NCBI GenBank assembly: GCA_041521345.1
Contig: JBGOHB010000001.1
Direction: 5' to 3' (one strand)
Source: Virgibacillus_N oceani_A
Lineage (GTDB): Bacteria; Bacillota; Bacilli; Bacillales; Amphibacillaceae
Length of the DNA: 64,000 nt
In this document: piece by piece, positions 17,569 through 25,870 of the stretch
How positions within the stretch are numbered: position 1 is the first letter of the stretch
How the letters are laid out: every line of letters starts with the position of its first letter
The notes under the pieces: generated by a model
The model's input: only the letters and a program-made list of their open reading frames with translations
The model's database searches: none
What the model was told of the DNA's origin: nothing
Translations under genes and position numbers: made by a program

Positions 17569-18351
17569 TTATTTCAGCGACATTACTAAGCGATTTGCTT
17601 CTGCATTCTCCTTTTTTAATAACGTCCGCAAACCATGTATTATTACTTTTTCATTTACATTATGAGGGTTTTCCAAGCATACTTCGAGCCAAGCGATAAC
17701 AACAGAAGGAAAATCCTTGGTTAAATCATTGATATGGTTTGCTACAGATTTTTGCACATAACGTGAAGGATCATTCATCATCGGTTTAAGCAGGCATAAG
17801 TTGTTAACAGGATCATTTTTTATCGGCTCTATTTTTTTCGCCCACGGCAGTCTTGGCCGTGTCCCTTCACTAACCAGTCTTCTCACATGGGGATTAGCAT
17901 CTGCCTGCCATTTCTCAAAATATTTTAGACAGCGATCTGTATCCAAATTAAGATAAGGCCTAATTGCATATTCCGAAGTGTGCCGCTTCGTTATTTCATA
18001 TAAGGCTTCCATGGATAAATCAAAATGATCATGCCCGTATTTTTCAACATAATTTGCAATTGGCATCAAAAAATATCCTTGCGTAAACATACCTTCTACC
18101 CCATTATTTTCGGGACCAAGAATCTTTAATAAAATATTTACAGCTTTTGGATAATCAGTAGGAAGATGTTTATATAGCTCATCTGCAATAACTTCCACTC
18201 TTGCTTTGAGTTCCTTCCCATCCACCCCTTTTTTAACTCGTGATATAAATAATTCAGATGGGAAATCTTTATAGTAATGCTGTATTAAATTCGATAGTCG
18301 AGTGGCTAATTCATCATTAAAATAAAGCTTCAAAGGAACATAATCACTCAT
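17569..18351 (-). CDS. DNA alkylation repair protein (AlkC/AlkD-type HEAT repeats)
   Basis: A 260-residue protein made of HEAT-like helical pairs, with the family blocks GVEGMFTQGYFLMPIANYVEKYG, SEYAIRPYL and ANPHVRRLVSEGTRPRLPWA. Proteins of this type excise alkylated bases such as 3-methyladenine. I start at ATG 18351, 1 nt after the VOC stop and preceded by GGAAGG, not at the upstream ATG 18417 inside the VOC gene. Tight coupling with VOC and TetR suggests a response to an alkylating or electrophilic compound. Confidence 0.85.
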   Translation of the reverse strand: MSDYVPLKLYFNDELATRLSNLIQHYYKDFPSELFISRVKKGVDGKELKARVEVIADELYKHLPTDYPKAVNILLKILGPENNGVEGMFTQGYFLMPIANYVEKYGHDHFDLSMEALYEITKRHTSEYAIRPYLNLDTDRCLKYFEKWQADANPHVRRLVSEGTRPRLPWAKKIEPIKNDPVNNLCLLKPMMNDPSRYVQKSVANHINDLTKDFPSVVIAWLEVCLENPHNVNEKVIIHGLRTLLKKENAEANRLVMSLK

Positions 18352-18352
18352 A

Positions 18353-18781
18353 TTATTTGTCCTTCCAAACCTGTTCATGATAATTTTCCCGGAATGAATC
18401 ATCAGGTGGGATAACACTAATCACATCGAGCAAAACGCCATTTGGATCACTCGTAATGAAATGACGCTGGCCGAATGCTTCATTTCTGATATCCAAATGT
18501 AGGGGTAGTTTGTTTTCCCTAATTATAAGTTGATAATAATGGTCAACGTCTTCCACTTCGAAATTAAGAATAAGTCCTTGTATAGCGTTGTTATATGATG
18601 TTGGTACCGTTTCATGCTGCCTGGCCAAAATAGCCAGTTCATAGTCCGTATTTACTTTTTTCAAGCTTACATACCAATCTGCCTCAAAAACAGCTGAAAA
18701 ATGGAAGTACTTTTGGTAAAACAAACTTGTTTCCGCTACTTTATCTGTCATTAATACCGGATAAAAACTATTGATTTTCAT
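18353..18781 (-). CDS. VOC-superfamily (glyoxalase/dioxygenase-like) protein
   Basis: A 142-residue protein with the paired beta-alpha-beta-beta-beta pattern of the vicinal oxygen chelate fold: INSFYPVLMTDKVAETSLFYQ at the start and QRHFITSDPNGVLLDVIS at the end. The role may be detoxification or binding of a small electrophile. It is the first gene of the TetR-controlled operon; AAGGAGTGGAG precedes ATG 18781. Confidence 0.8.
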   Translation of the reverse strand: MKINSFYPVLMTDKVAETSLFYQKYFHFSAVFEADWYVSLKKVNTDYELAILARQHETVPTSYNNAIQGLILNFEVEDVDHYYQLIIRENKLPLHLDIRNEAFGQRHFITSDPNGVLLDVISVIPPDDSFRENYHEQVWKDK

Positions 18782-18820
18782 TTAATTCACTCCACTCCTT
18801 AAATTATTAATTCAAATTTA

Positions 18821-18841
18821 ACATACATTCAGTATGTATGT
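18821..18841. promoter_or_regulatory. Palindromic operator, probably for the TetR regulator
   Basis: Perfect 8-bp arms ACATACAT and ATGTATGT around TCAGT, 40 bp before the VOC start. This size and symmetry are typical of TetR-family operators. Confidence 0.72.
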
Positions 18842-18958
18842 AAATGATTTTTTTTTAGATACCTTTTAAATTAATTGATCAGGATTTTATCCTTTGTATT
18901 GTTTAGCATAAAAATACGAATGAAATAATACGATAATAATAGTTTGTTAAATTGGAAA

Positions 18959-18964
18959 GAGGTG
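18959..18964 (+). promoter_or_regulatory. Ribosome site that decides the start of the first subunit-3 gene
   Basis: GAGGTG (within AAAGAGGTGA) lies 7 nt before ATC 18972. An in-frame TGA at 18963-18965 bounds the frame, and the next usual start (TTG 19035) has no ribosome site. Confidence 0.65.
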
Positions 18965-18971
18965 AATCTTT

Positions 18972-19595
18972 ATCAGATTCCATGACCAGTATCACGAATA
19001 CGTAACCGCAAATTTTCAGGCTCTTACGGATTCCTTGCTGCCACCTGCAAACCAATTAGGATATGGAACCTCTTATGGCATAAGTGATTTGCAGGCACAT
19101 GAATATGTAATTGATGGTTTAAACCAGTACATTTCCATTCAGCAGCAAATCTATCATCTCCCCGTCCAACTGGCTTATCCCACAGCTATTATGTTAGATA
19201 TTGCAGCAACGCAACTTGTAATCACCCATCAGGCGCAACCCTTACCCCAAAGCCCGTTTCCTGATGGAGGCATGTTTTCCCAACTGTCCCGCACAAACCG
19301 GCTTAGAACGTTATCGGCTTTAGAAAATTTGGATATTGATTTGTATTTATTGCCATCCCCTTTTCAAAATAATGGCGGGATGGTCAAACATGTAACTGAT
19401 GCATTAAATCGATTTTCCTTGTTTGGCTATTATTCAGAGTGGCCGGCTTATGGTTCTACAAGAGCATATCCGCCAAATGATCGCCGACTCGAGTTTTTTC
19501 CACCGGGGTGGCAGCAGGTGGGATATCCGGGGGTGGCTTTGGGGTATCGGGATTTTCGCGGATTTTTATTTACAATGGCAGAGGTGAGAATATGA
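18972..19595 (+). CDS. Gluconate 2-dehydrogenase subunit 3-family protein, with ATC start
   Basis: A 207-residue small subunit for the GMC oxidoreductase that follows with a 4-bp overlap. It is paralogous to 23464-24384: both share TAIMLD.AATQL-type text, LSxxxR, a P-P/S-PFQN block, FGFYSEW/FGYYSEW and YPGVxLGYRxFRGFL near the C-terminus, but this copy lacks the first ~100 residues. Starting at TTG 19035 would drop the conserved RFHDQYHEYVTANFQALTDS. The ribosome site points to ATC 18972. No Tat signal is seen. Confidence 0.75.
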   Translation: MRFHDQYHEYVTANFQALTDSLLPPANQLGYGTSYGISDLQAHEYVIDGLNQYISIQQQIYHLPVQLAYPTAIMLDIAATQLVITHQAQPLPQSPFPDGGMFSQLSRTNRLRTLSALENLDIDLYLLPSPFQNNGGMVKHVTDALNRFSLFGYYSEWPAYGSTRAYPPNDRRLEFFPPGWQQVGYPGVALGYRDFRGFLFTMAEVRI

Positions 19596-21298
19596 AAACA
19601 GATCCAGATGTAATTGTTATTGGAGCTGGCGGTGGCGGTCCTGTTATAGCCAAAGAACTTGGGGAAATGGGAATCCGTGTATTAGTACTTGAAGCTGGCC
19701 CATGGTATGGAAATAAAAATTGGCCAGAACCAAATGAAAATCGCGGCAAAGTAAAAGAAAGTTCCGACCCAAGGGATTTGGATGGTTCTCTCTATCGAAG
19801 GCATCTCACAAGGCTTGAAAATGATATGAATGACTTTGTAACCGGAAAACTCCGCTGGGGACCGGCAGATCGCAGAAAAAGCCCCTGGTTCAGAAACATC
19901 CCGGACCGTGCTGTATTATGGCAGAGTTCAGGTATTGGAGGAACCACCATTCATTACTATTCCAATTCTCCCCGTGCCTTCCCTGAAGCAATTGATAACG
20001 AATGGCCAATTAGCTACAATGAGCTTATTCCATATTATGAGAAAGTGGAAGCTACATTGCCGGTTGAATTTGCACCAACAACAACGAAAGAAGCACTTTT
20101 TTATTACGGAGCGGAAAAAGCAGGGTTTCCCCAGAATCGAACGTTGAATGTAACCAGTGTCGGGTACCGTCCGCAGCCGAATGCCATATTACCCCCGAAT
20201 GAAAATTTAATGAACCCTGACTATTCGATGGAAGAAATAAGTCATATGGAAGGATGTACATTAAGCGGACATTGTGGGCAAGGTTGTCCTTATGGACCAT
20301 CCTATGAAAAAATGGCAAAGCGTTCTACCAATGTCAGCTATGTTCCACTGGCAATGAAAACTGGAAATGTATCGTTCAGACCGAATACATTTGTTACGAA
20401 AGTTTTGACGGAATATGACGCTAATGGCAGTCTCCAAGCTTCAGGGGTTCAGATCAGGGATACATGGACAGGTGAAATGGAGGAGCTGCGTGCCAAGGTA
20501 GTTGTCATGGCAGCCGGTTGTGTAGAATCCCCGCGCCTTTGGTTAAACTCTGAATTGCCTGACAACCCTTGGGTAGGGCGAGGTTTAACCAATCATTATT
20601 TGAATACGGTGACAGGCACGTTTGATGAGCAAACATTAATGAAAATTGTTGGAAGTCCAACAACGAATCCATTTGCCGGGCATACATCAGCTGCCAGACT
20701 TGATTATCCCGGTTTAGGTATGATTGAAACTTTAGGGGAGAGCCCTGGTCTTTCGGCACAATCCTTATTCGGGTTCAGTCAATACGGTTACAACAGTCTT
20801 CACCACAGTGGTTCAGATATGTGGGAGCAACGTGGAAGACTTGCAGGTGATGAATTAGGAGAGGCCATGAAAGACTACGGGCGGACTCTTACACTTCTCA
20901 TTGTTACTGATGATGAAGTGAGTTATCGAAATCGGGTAGAATTGGATCCTCATATTAAGGATGAGCATGGGCAGGTAGCAATGGTACACTATGAACCTAC
21001 TGAAAAGTCGATAAAAAGAAGAGAACAATTAACAAAAATAGCAACATCTATATTACGGCAGGCAGGTGCAAAACAAGTGCACAACAGTGACAATCCGCCA
21101 AACTATTATATCCATTTACAAAGTACGATGCGGATGGGCTTTGTGGTTGATACATCCTGTGAAGCATACCAGGTTGACCGATTGTTTATCGCAGATAGCA
21201 GTGTTGATTATAATTCACTCGGGGGGCCTAATCCGACTATTACGACCCAAGCTCTTGCAACACGGACGGCAGAATTGTTAGCGGAGAAATATTTTTAA
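19592..21298 (+). CDS. GMC-family oxidoreductase (dehydrogenase large subunit)
   Basis: A 568-residue FAD enzyme. The FAD motif IVIGAGGGGPVIAKELG is at residues 8-24 followed by VLVLEAGPWYG; the cysteine-rich stretch EGCTLSGHCGQGCPYGP lies near residue 220; the C-terminal block is GGPNPTITTQALATRTAELL. With its small subunit it probably oxidises a sugar or sugar acid and passes electrons to the membrane; no cytochrome subunit is seen. ATG 19592 overlaps the small-subunit stop and follows GAGGTGAGAAT. It is paralogous to 21752-23461. Confidence 0.85.
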   Translation: MKTDPDVIVIGAGGGGPVIAKELGEMGIRVLVLEAGPWYGNKNWPEPNENRGKVKESSDPRDLDGSLYRRHLTRLENDMNDFVTGKLRWGPADRRKSPWFRNIPDRAVLWQSSGIGGTTIHYYSNSPRAFPEAIDNEWPISYNELIPYYEKVEATLPVEFAPTTTKEALFYYGAEKAGFPQNRTLNVTSVGYRPQPNAILPPNENLMNPDYSMEEISHMEGCTLSGHCGQGCPYGPSYEKMAKRSTNVSYVPLAMKTGNVSFRPNTFVTKVLTEYDANGSLQASGVQIRDTWTGEMEELRAKVVVMAAGCVESPRLWLNSELPDNPWVGRGLTNHYLNTVTGTFDEQTLMKIVGSPTTNPFAGHTSAARLDYPGLGMIETLGESPGLSAQSLFGFSQYGYNSLHHSGSDMWEQRGRLAGDELGEAMKDYGRTLTLLIVTDDEVSYRNRVELDPHIKDEHGQVAMVHYEPTEKSIKRREQLTKIATSILRQAGAKQVHNSDNPPNYYIHLQSTMRMGFVVDTSCEAYQVDRLFIADSSVDYNSLGGPNPTITTQALATRTAELLAEKYF

Positions 21299-21346
21299 TG
21301 TAAATAAGGCGTTTAACAAGAATATACGGAAACAATTAATTGACAT

Positions 21347-21390
21347 AAAAATAACATGTAAGAACACAATTAATTTCACATGTTATTTTT
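21347..21390 (+). terminator. Terminator after the first GMC gene
   Basis: Arms AAAAATAACATGT and ACATGTTATTTTT pair over 13 bp around an 18-nt loop and end in T5. Confidence 0.8.
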
Positions 21391-21397
21391 AATCACA

Positions 21398-21657
21398 TAG
21401 AGACGGGCTATATGACCGAACGGAAGAGATTTTCAATTGTTCAGTCACTTAGAGACGGGCTATACGACCGAACGGAAGAGATTTTCAATTGTTCGGTCAC
21501 TTAGAGGCGGGCTATACGACCGAACGGAAGAGATTTGCAATTGTTCGGTCACTTAGAGGCGGGTTATACGACCGAACGGGAATGATTTTCGCTTGTTCGG
21601 TCACTTAGAGACGGTTTAAACGATCGAATGATAAGGGGAATTCAATTGTAAGTTAAC
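21398..21657. repeat. Tandem array C, five 52-bp units with hairpin arms
   Basis: Copies start at 21398, 21450, 21502, 21554 and 21606, exactly 52 bp apart; the last is diverged. Unit plan: 14-nt arm (CTATACGACCGAAC), 17-nt middle with GATTTTC, 14-nt arm (GTTCGGTCACTTAG), 7-nt linker (such as AGACGGG). GACCGAAC and GTTCGGTC pair perfectly. It separates the two convergent dehydrogenase operons. Confidence 0.92.
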
Positions 21658-21675
21658 ATTGTCTCCTATATAAGG

Positions 21676-21714
21676 AAATGGCAGGGGTATTTTTTTCAAA
21701 TTCCCCTGCCATTT
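21676..21714. terminator. Convergent hairpin between the dehydrogenase operons
   Basis: 12-bp stem AAATGGCAGGGG/CCCCTGCCATTT with a 15-nt loop, TTTT on the plus side. It lies just after array C. Confidence 0.55.
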
Positions 21715-21751
21715 TATCAGCAACCTGCATAAAACTGCCCAATCAACCTCT

Positions 21752-23461
21752 TCAACTAAAATACTTCATCGCTATTTTTTCCGCAGTTCGTGTAGCCAAT
21801 GCTTGCGTAGTCAAAGTAGGGTTTGGCCCTCCAATGCCATTATAGTGGACACTATTATCAGCGATAAACAATCTCTTAACCTGGTACGCCTCACAATTAG
21901 TATCTGCTACATAACCCATCCGCATGGTAGATTCAATATGGGCAAATAAGCTAGATGGCCAATTTGTACGGATAATCTTTTTCGCTCCGGCTTTACGTAA
22001 AATATCAGCGGAGATTTTAGCTAACTCCATTCGCTTGCGCTCATCTTCTTTGCTAGGTGTATAGTGGACTGCAGGGACTGGTCCATGTTCATCTTTGATA
22101 TGAGGATCCAATGTGACACCGTTCCGTTTATGCGGCTGATCGTCAGCAAAAATCAAAATACTTAACGTGTTTCGGTAATACTGCATCCACTCCTGCAAAT
22201 CATTTCCCGTCACTCTTCCCTCTAGATCCCAAGGAACTCCAGGAGGCACCGGGTTATGAGATGCTTCCCCGCTTTGACTGAATCCAAAAGTTAAAGAAGA
22301 AAACAGCCCTGGACTGACCCCGGAAGGCTGGATAACGCCTAGTCCCGGATAATCCAGCCGAGCAGCAGATATCGGACCGACAAATGGATTGACATTGTTT
22401 TGACCCAATATTTTCATCAGATCTTTTTCATCAAACACCCCGGTTATCCAATCCCAATAATGATTGGTTAACCCGCGTCCGACCCAGTCGTTGTTGGGAA
22501 GTTCCGAATTAAGCCAAAGACGTGGACTTTCGATACAACCTGCTGCCATAACAATCACTTTAGCATATAATTCCCCGGTTTCTCCTGTCCACGTATCTCT
22601 AAACTGTACGCCAAATGCTTCTTCTCCATCTGTGGAAGGTTTCTCAGTTAAAATTTTTGTTGTGTATGTATTAGGACGGATTTCTACATTTCCTGTTCTC
22701 AAGGCCATGGGGACATAACTGACAAGCGTGGAACGTTTAGCCACTTTATCCACGGATGGGCCATATGGACAGCCATTGCCGCAGTGACCAGCTAATACAC
22801 ACCCTTCCATATGGCTTACTTCTTCTAATGAATATTCTGGATTCATTAACTTTTCGTTTGGTTGTAATATGGCATTGGGCTGCGGTCGATAACCCGGAGA
22901 AATAACGTTTGCAGTATCAATGAAAGACCAGCCCGCCTTTTCCGCTCCGTAATAAAATAATTCCTCTTTTGGTGTGGAAGGAGCAGGCCGAACAGGCAAG
23001 GTTTCCTCGGCCTTTTCATAGTAAGGAAGCAGTTCTCTATAGGAAATTGGCCAGACACCATCCACCGCTTGTATAAAAGCCCGTGGGGAGTTTGCCCAGT
23101 AATGCTGTGTTGTCCCTCCTACACCGGTGTTTTGCCAAACCAACCCATTCTCCTGGAGACTCCGATGCCAGCCCGGTCTGCGCCGGTCTGCGGGACCCCA
23201 GCGGAAGCGTCCGGAAACAACATCATTCATATTATGTTCTTCTCTTGTAAAATGCTTCCTTAACAGATTAATATCCAAGTCATCCTGACTCGAGCTGCTG
23301 ACAGGACCGCGACACTGATTTGGTTCTTCCCACTGCTTATTTCCGTACCAGGGACCAGCCTCAAGAACAAGCACCTTGATGCCTAATTCTCCCAATTCCT
23401 TGGCAGCAACTGCACCTCCAGCACCAGCGCCAATGATTATTACATCTGCATCAACTTTCAT
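21752..23461 (-). CDS. GMC-family oxidoreductase (second copy)
   Basis: A 569-residue paralog of 19592-21298 in the opposite orientation, with the same landmarks: IIIGAGAGGAVAAKELG, EGCVLAGHCGNGCPYGP and GGPNPTLTTQALATRTAEKI. ATG 23461 follows GAGGTGAAATAAAA, 2 bp after the small-subunit stop. Same predicted role; substrate may differ because the middle of the protein is more diverged. Confidence 0.85.
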   Translation of the reverse strand: MKVDADVIIIGAGAGGAVAAKELGELGIKVLVLEAGPWYGNKQWEEPNQCRGPVSSSSQDDLDINLLRKHFTREEHNMNDVVSGRFRWGPADRRRPGWHRSLQENGLVWQNTGVGGTTQHYWANSPRAFIQAVDGVWPISYRELLPYYEKAEETLPVRPAPSTPKEELFYYGAEKAGWSFIDTANVISPGYRPQPNAILQPNEKLMNPEYSLEEVSHMEGCVLAGHCGNGCPYGPSVDKVAKRSTLVSYVPMALRTGNVEIRPNTYTTKILTEKPSTDGEEAFGVQFRDTWTGETGELYAKVIVMAAGCIESPRLWLNSELPNNDWVGRGLTNHYWDWITGVFDEKDLMKILGQNNVNPFVGPISAARLDYPGLGVIQPSGVSPGLFSSLTFGFSQSGEASHNPVPPGVPWDLEGRVTGNDLQEWMQYYRNTLSILIFADDQPHKRNGVTLDPHIKDEHGPVPAVHYTPSKEDERKRMELAKISADILRKAGAKKIIRTNWPSSLFAHIESTMRMGYVADTNCEAYQVKRLFIADNSVHYNGIGGPNPTLTTQALATRTAEKIAMKYFS

Positions 23462-23463
23462 TT

Positions 23464-24384
23464 TTATTTCACCTCTTCCGTGAACTCTTCAACCAGAAAT
23501 CCCCGAAACGCACGATAGCCGAGCGAAACACCGGGATAACCTACTAATTCCCATGTGTATGGAAATCTTTCCAGCACCCTTTCCTCCGGAGCAGCGAATT
23601 TGATAGAACCATAAGCATGCCATTCCGAATAAAATCCGAATTTTACCATTTGAAAAACATAGGTGATGACGTATTTTACCAACTCGCCATCGTTTTGAAA
23701 TGGAGGAGGCAGTATTCCTAAATCGATTTGCAGATTCTCCAATAAAAGTACAGCTTCTGTTCTTTCATTATGGGAAAGGTTTGCAAATCCCCCTCCTTCA
23801 GATGGCGTTGGGGTACCTTTCATAAACATGAGTTGTGTAGCAGCTTTATCAAGCATTACAGCTGTGGGGGTTGATAAATGAAGTGTTTTTACATTAAAGT
23901 TTTCTTGAAAAGCAATTTGATGATCCAATATCATCATTAAATATTCATCCATTTGTAATTCCACTGCCCCTAAGGCTCCCCAGGTCGACGGAATCATTAC
24001 ATCGACAAGTGCCATAAAGGTGGCCTTTTTTTGGGGAGATTGAGGTTGATCCGTTGGTGACCATCCTAAATTGGAAGGTAGATCATGTCGATTTTCTTTT
24101 ACATTATGTCCCGGAGTCTGTTGGTTTTGATACATAAAAAGTGTGTCATGATACAATTCATTCGCTTTCCGGTGGAAAGTTAAAATATCATCATGCTTCA
24201 ACAAATAGGGTTGTTTAATGGACGCTTCCATATCTTGCAAGAGATCATTAAACCGCTGATACCATTGTTCCTGCTGTCCTGCACCATTTTCAGGCAACAT
24301 CAACCTCAATTCAAATTGGTGGTGGGTATATTGAGCCCAATCAACCAAATACTGTAAGTAATCCAGATAATTCATTTGGTTCAC
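23464..24384 (-). CDS. Gluconate 2-dehydrogenase subunit 3-family protein (second copy)
   Basis: A 306-residue protein directly before its GMC partner. It has an extra ~100-residue N-terminal region (from NYLDYLQYLVDWAQYTHHQ) absent from the 207-residue paralog, then the shared block from ATFMALVDVMIPS onward. GTG 24384 follows GGGAGGGAAGAAC. No signal peptide is visible. Confidence 0.78.
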   Translation of the reverse strand: MNQMNYLDYLQYLVDWAQYTHHQFELRLMLPENGAGQQEQWYQRFNDLLQDMEASIKQPYLLKHDDILTFHRKANELYHDTLFMYQNQQTPGHNVKENRHDLPSNLGWSPTDQPQSPQKKATFMALVDVMIPSTWGALGAVELQMDEYLMMILDHQIAFQENFNVKTLHLSTPTAVMLDKAATQLMFMKGTPTPSEGGGFANLSHNERTEAVLLLENLQIDLGILPPPFQNDGELVKYVITYVFQMVKFGFYSEWHAYGSIKFAAPEERVLERFPYTWELVGYPGVSLGYRAFRGFLVEEFTEEVK

Positions 24385-24589
24385 GTTCTTCCCTCCCTCG
24401 TTAAATTAATCCTATCCCTTTCAATTAAGTAGTGAAAAGAACAGTTTTTACACCTTATAAACTATATGTAGAAAAAACGCCCCCTATGTTAGCTTACAAG
24501 CATTCCATCCCACTCTGCCCTTATGGTTCCAGATCGTATATGTTTGTACCAAGTAAGCTAGCTTCAAAACTTCGAACATCCCTGGGAGT

Positions 24590-24784
24590 ATCATTTTCCC
24601 CTGAAATGGAAGTCATTCATAATTGTAGGACCACGAATTCCTGCTTTTACAGAATCTTTATCATCCGATATTTTAATCTCTGATTGGTTGTTATTTTCTT
24701 TCCCGCATTTTTCACACGATATTGTTCGAATTGCTTATTTTCACTCTCACCAGTAAACTTATTCCTGTTTCTTGACTCATCCAT
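24590..24784 (-). pseudogene. Remnant of a KatE-type catalase (N-terminal ~65 codons)
   Basis: Reads MDESRNRNKFTGESENKQFE.. then KKITTNQ; after one lost A in an A-run the frame resumes LKISDDKDSVKAGIRGPT and IMNDFHF, then stops. This matches the N-terminus of large Bacillus catalases (KMTTNQGL, LKAGVRGPTLMEDFHF) more closely than the intact catalase at 30164. Nothing after about 24595 is catalase-like. The rest of the 24384-25064 gap shows only the ABC-operon terminator. Confidence 0.75.
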
Positions 24785-24904
24785 TTAATCACCACTTCTC
24801 GTTATCATTTTTAACCCAATATATACAAATGCAATATGCCTACTTGTGGAATACCTTCTGATTACTGGTGAAAAGTTTTTATTTTGCTGCTAAAATGGGA
24901 AATC

Positions 24905-24946
24905 AAAAAGACAGGGGATCCTTGCCGGATAAACACCCCCTGTCTT
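24905..24946 (-). terminator. Terminator of the ABC importer operon
   Basis: AAGACAGGGG/CCCCTGTCTT stem with TTTTTG following on the minus strand. Confidence 0.75.
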
Positions 24947-25063
24947 ATCAGTTAATTTACTATTTTAAAGATATTTTGGCCAGGTGAGCACGGATATATC
25001 ATCCAAACCCTACAAGCCATTATAATTTCACATCTGCATGCCTCTAATTTTTATCCACACCTG

Positions 25064-25858
25064 TCACCCCAGCACCGCACGGTCATCTTCAAATTGTTCG
25101 CCGCGCGCACGTTTAAATTCATGTAATAATTTCTCGATGGTTAAATCCTGCTTTTCCTCTCCTGCAACATCAAGAATAATTTCACCCTTATCCATCATGA
25201 TCAGTCGGTTACCCAAATCCAGCGCCTGTTGCATGTTGTGCGTCACCATTAACGTGGTTAATTCAAATTTCTCCACAATGTCATGCGTAAGCGCTGTAAT
25301 TAATTCCGCCCTGGAAGGGTCCAGTGCTGCAGTATGTTCATCCAGCAGCAAGATATCTGGCTCTGTAAATGTAGCCATCAATAATGATAATGCCTGTCGC
25401 TCACCACCGGAAAGTAATCCTACATTTGCCGTTAAGCGATCTTCAAGGCCAAGATTCAAGTTTTTCAGGTATTCTCTGAATAAATCCCTTCGTTTGGCCG
25501 TAACGCCGGGAAGCAACTTTCTTTTTTTATTACGTGCATAGGCCATGGCAAAGTTTTCTTCAATAGTCATGGATGGTGCTGTTCCAGCCATGGGGTCCTG
25601 AAACACGCGGCCAATGAAAGCAGAACGCTTATACTCCGGTAGATGAACGACCTGTTTCCTATTAATAAATACCCCGCCAACATCAGGTGTAAGGTCCCCG
25701 GATATAACATTCATTAACGTGGATTTCCCTGCCCCATTACTTCCTATGACGGTAACAAAATCTCCCTTTCCCAATTCCAAATTTATGGATTGCAATGCTT
25801 TTTTTTCATCGGGAGTTCCTTCATTAAATGTGATGGAAATATCTTTTAAATGTAACAT
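25064..25858 (-). CDS. ABC transporter ATP-binding protein
   Basis: A 264-residue ATPase with Walker A GSNGAGKST (near residue 38), the Q-loop FQDPMAGTAPSM, signature LLSGGERQALSL, Walker B ILLLDEHTAALDP and switch His in VTHNMQQAL. The QDPMAGT text is typical of ATPases working with PF04392-type binding proteins. Last gene of a three-gene importer operon, 12 bp after the permease. ATG 25858 follows GAAGGAG. Confidence 0.9.
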   Translation of the reverse strand: MLHLKDISITFNEGTPDEKKALQSINLELGKGDFVTVIGSNGAGKSTLMNVISGDLTPDVGGVFINRKQVVHLPEYKRSAFIGRVFQDPMAGTAPSMTIEENFAMAYARNKKRKLLPGVTAKRRDLFREYLKNLNLGLEDRLTANVGLLSGGERQALSLLMATFTEPDILLLDEHTAALDPSRAELITALTHDIVEKFELTTLMVTHNMQQALDLGNRLIMMDKGEIILDVAGEEKQDLTIEKLLHEFKRARGEQFEDDRAVLG

Positions 25859-25870
25859 GCTATAACTCCT

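Noticed and set aside
24432..24683. 83-residue plus-strand frame
   Set aside because: No ribosome site; it runs antisense through the catalase remnant.
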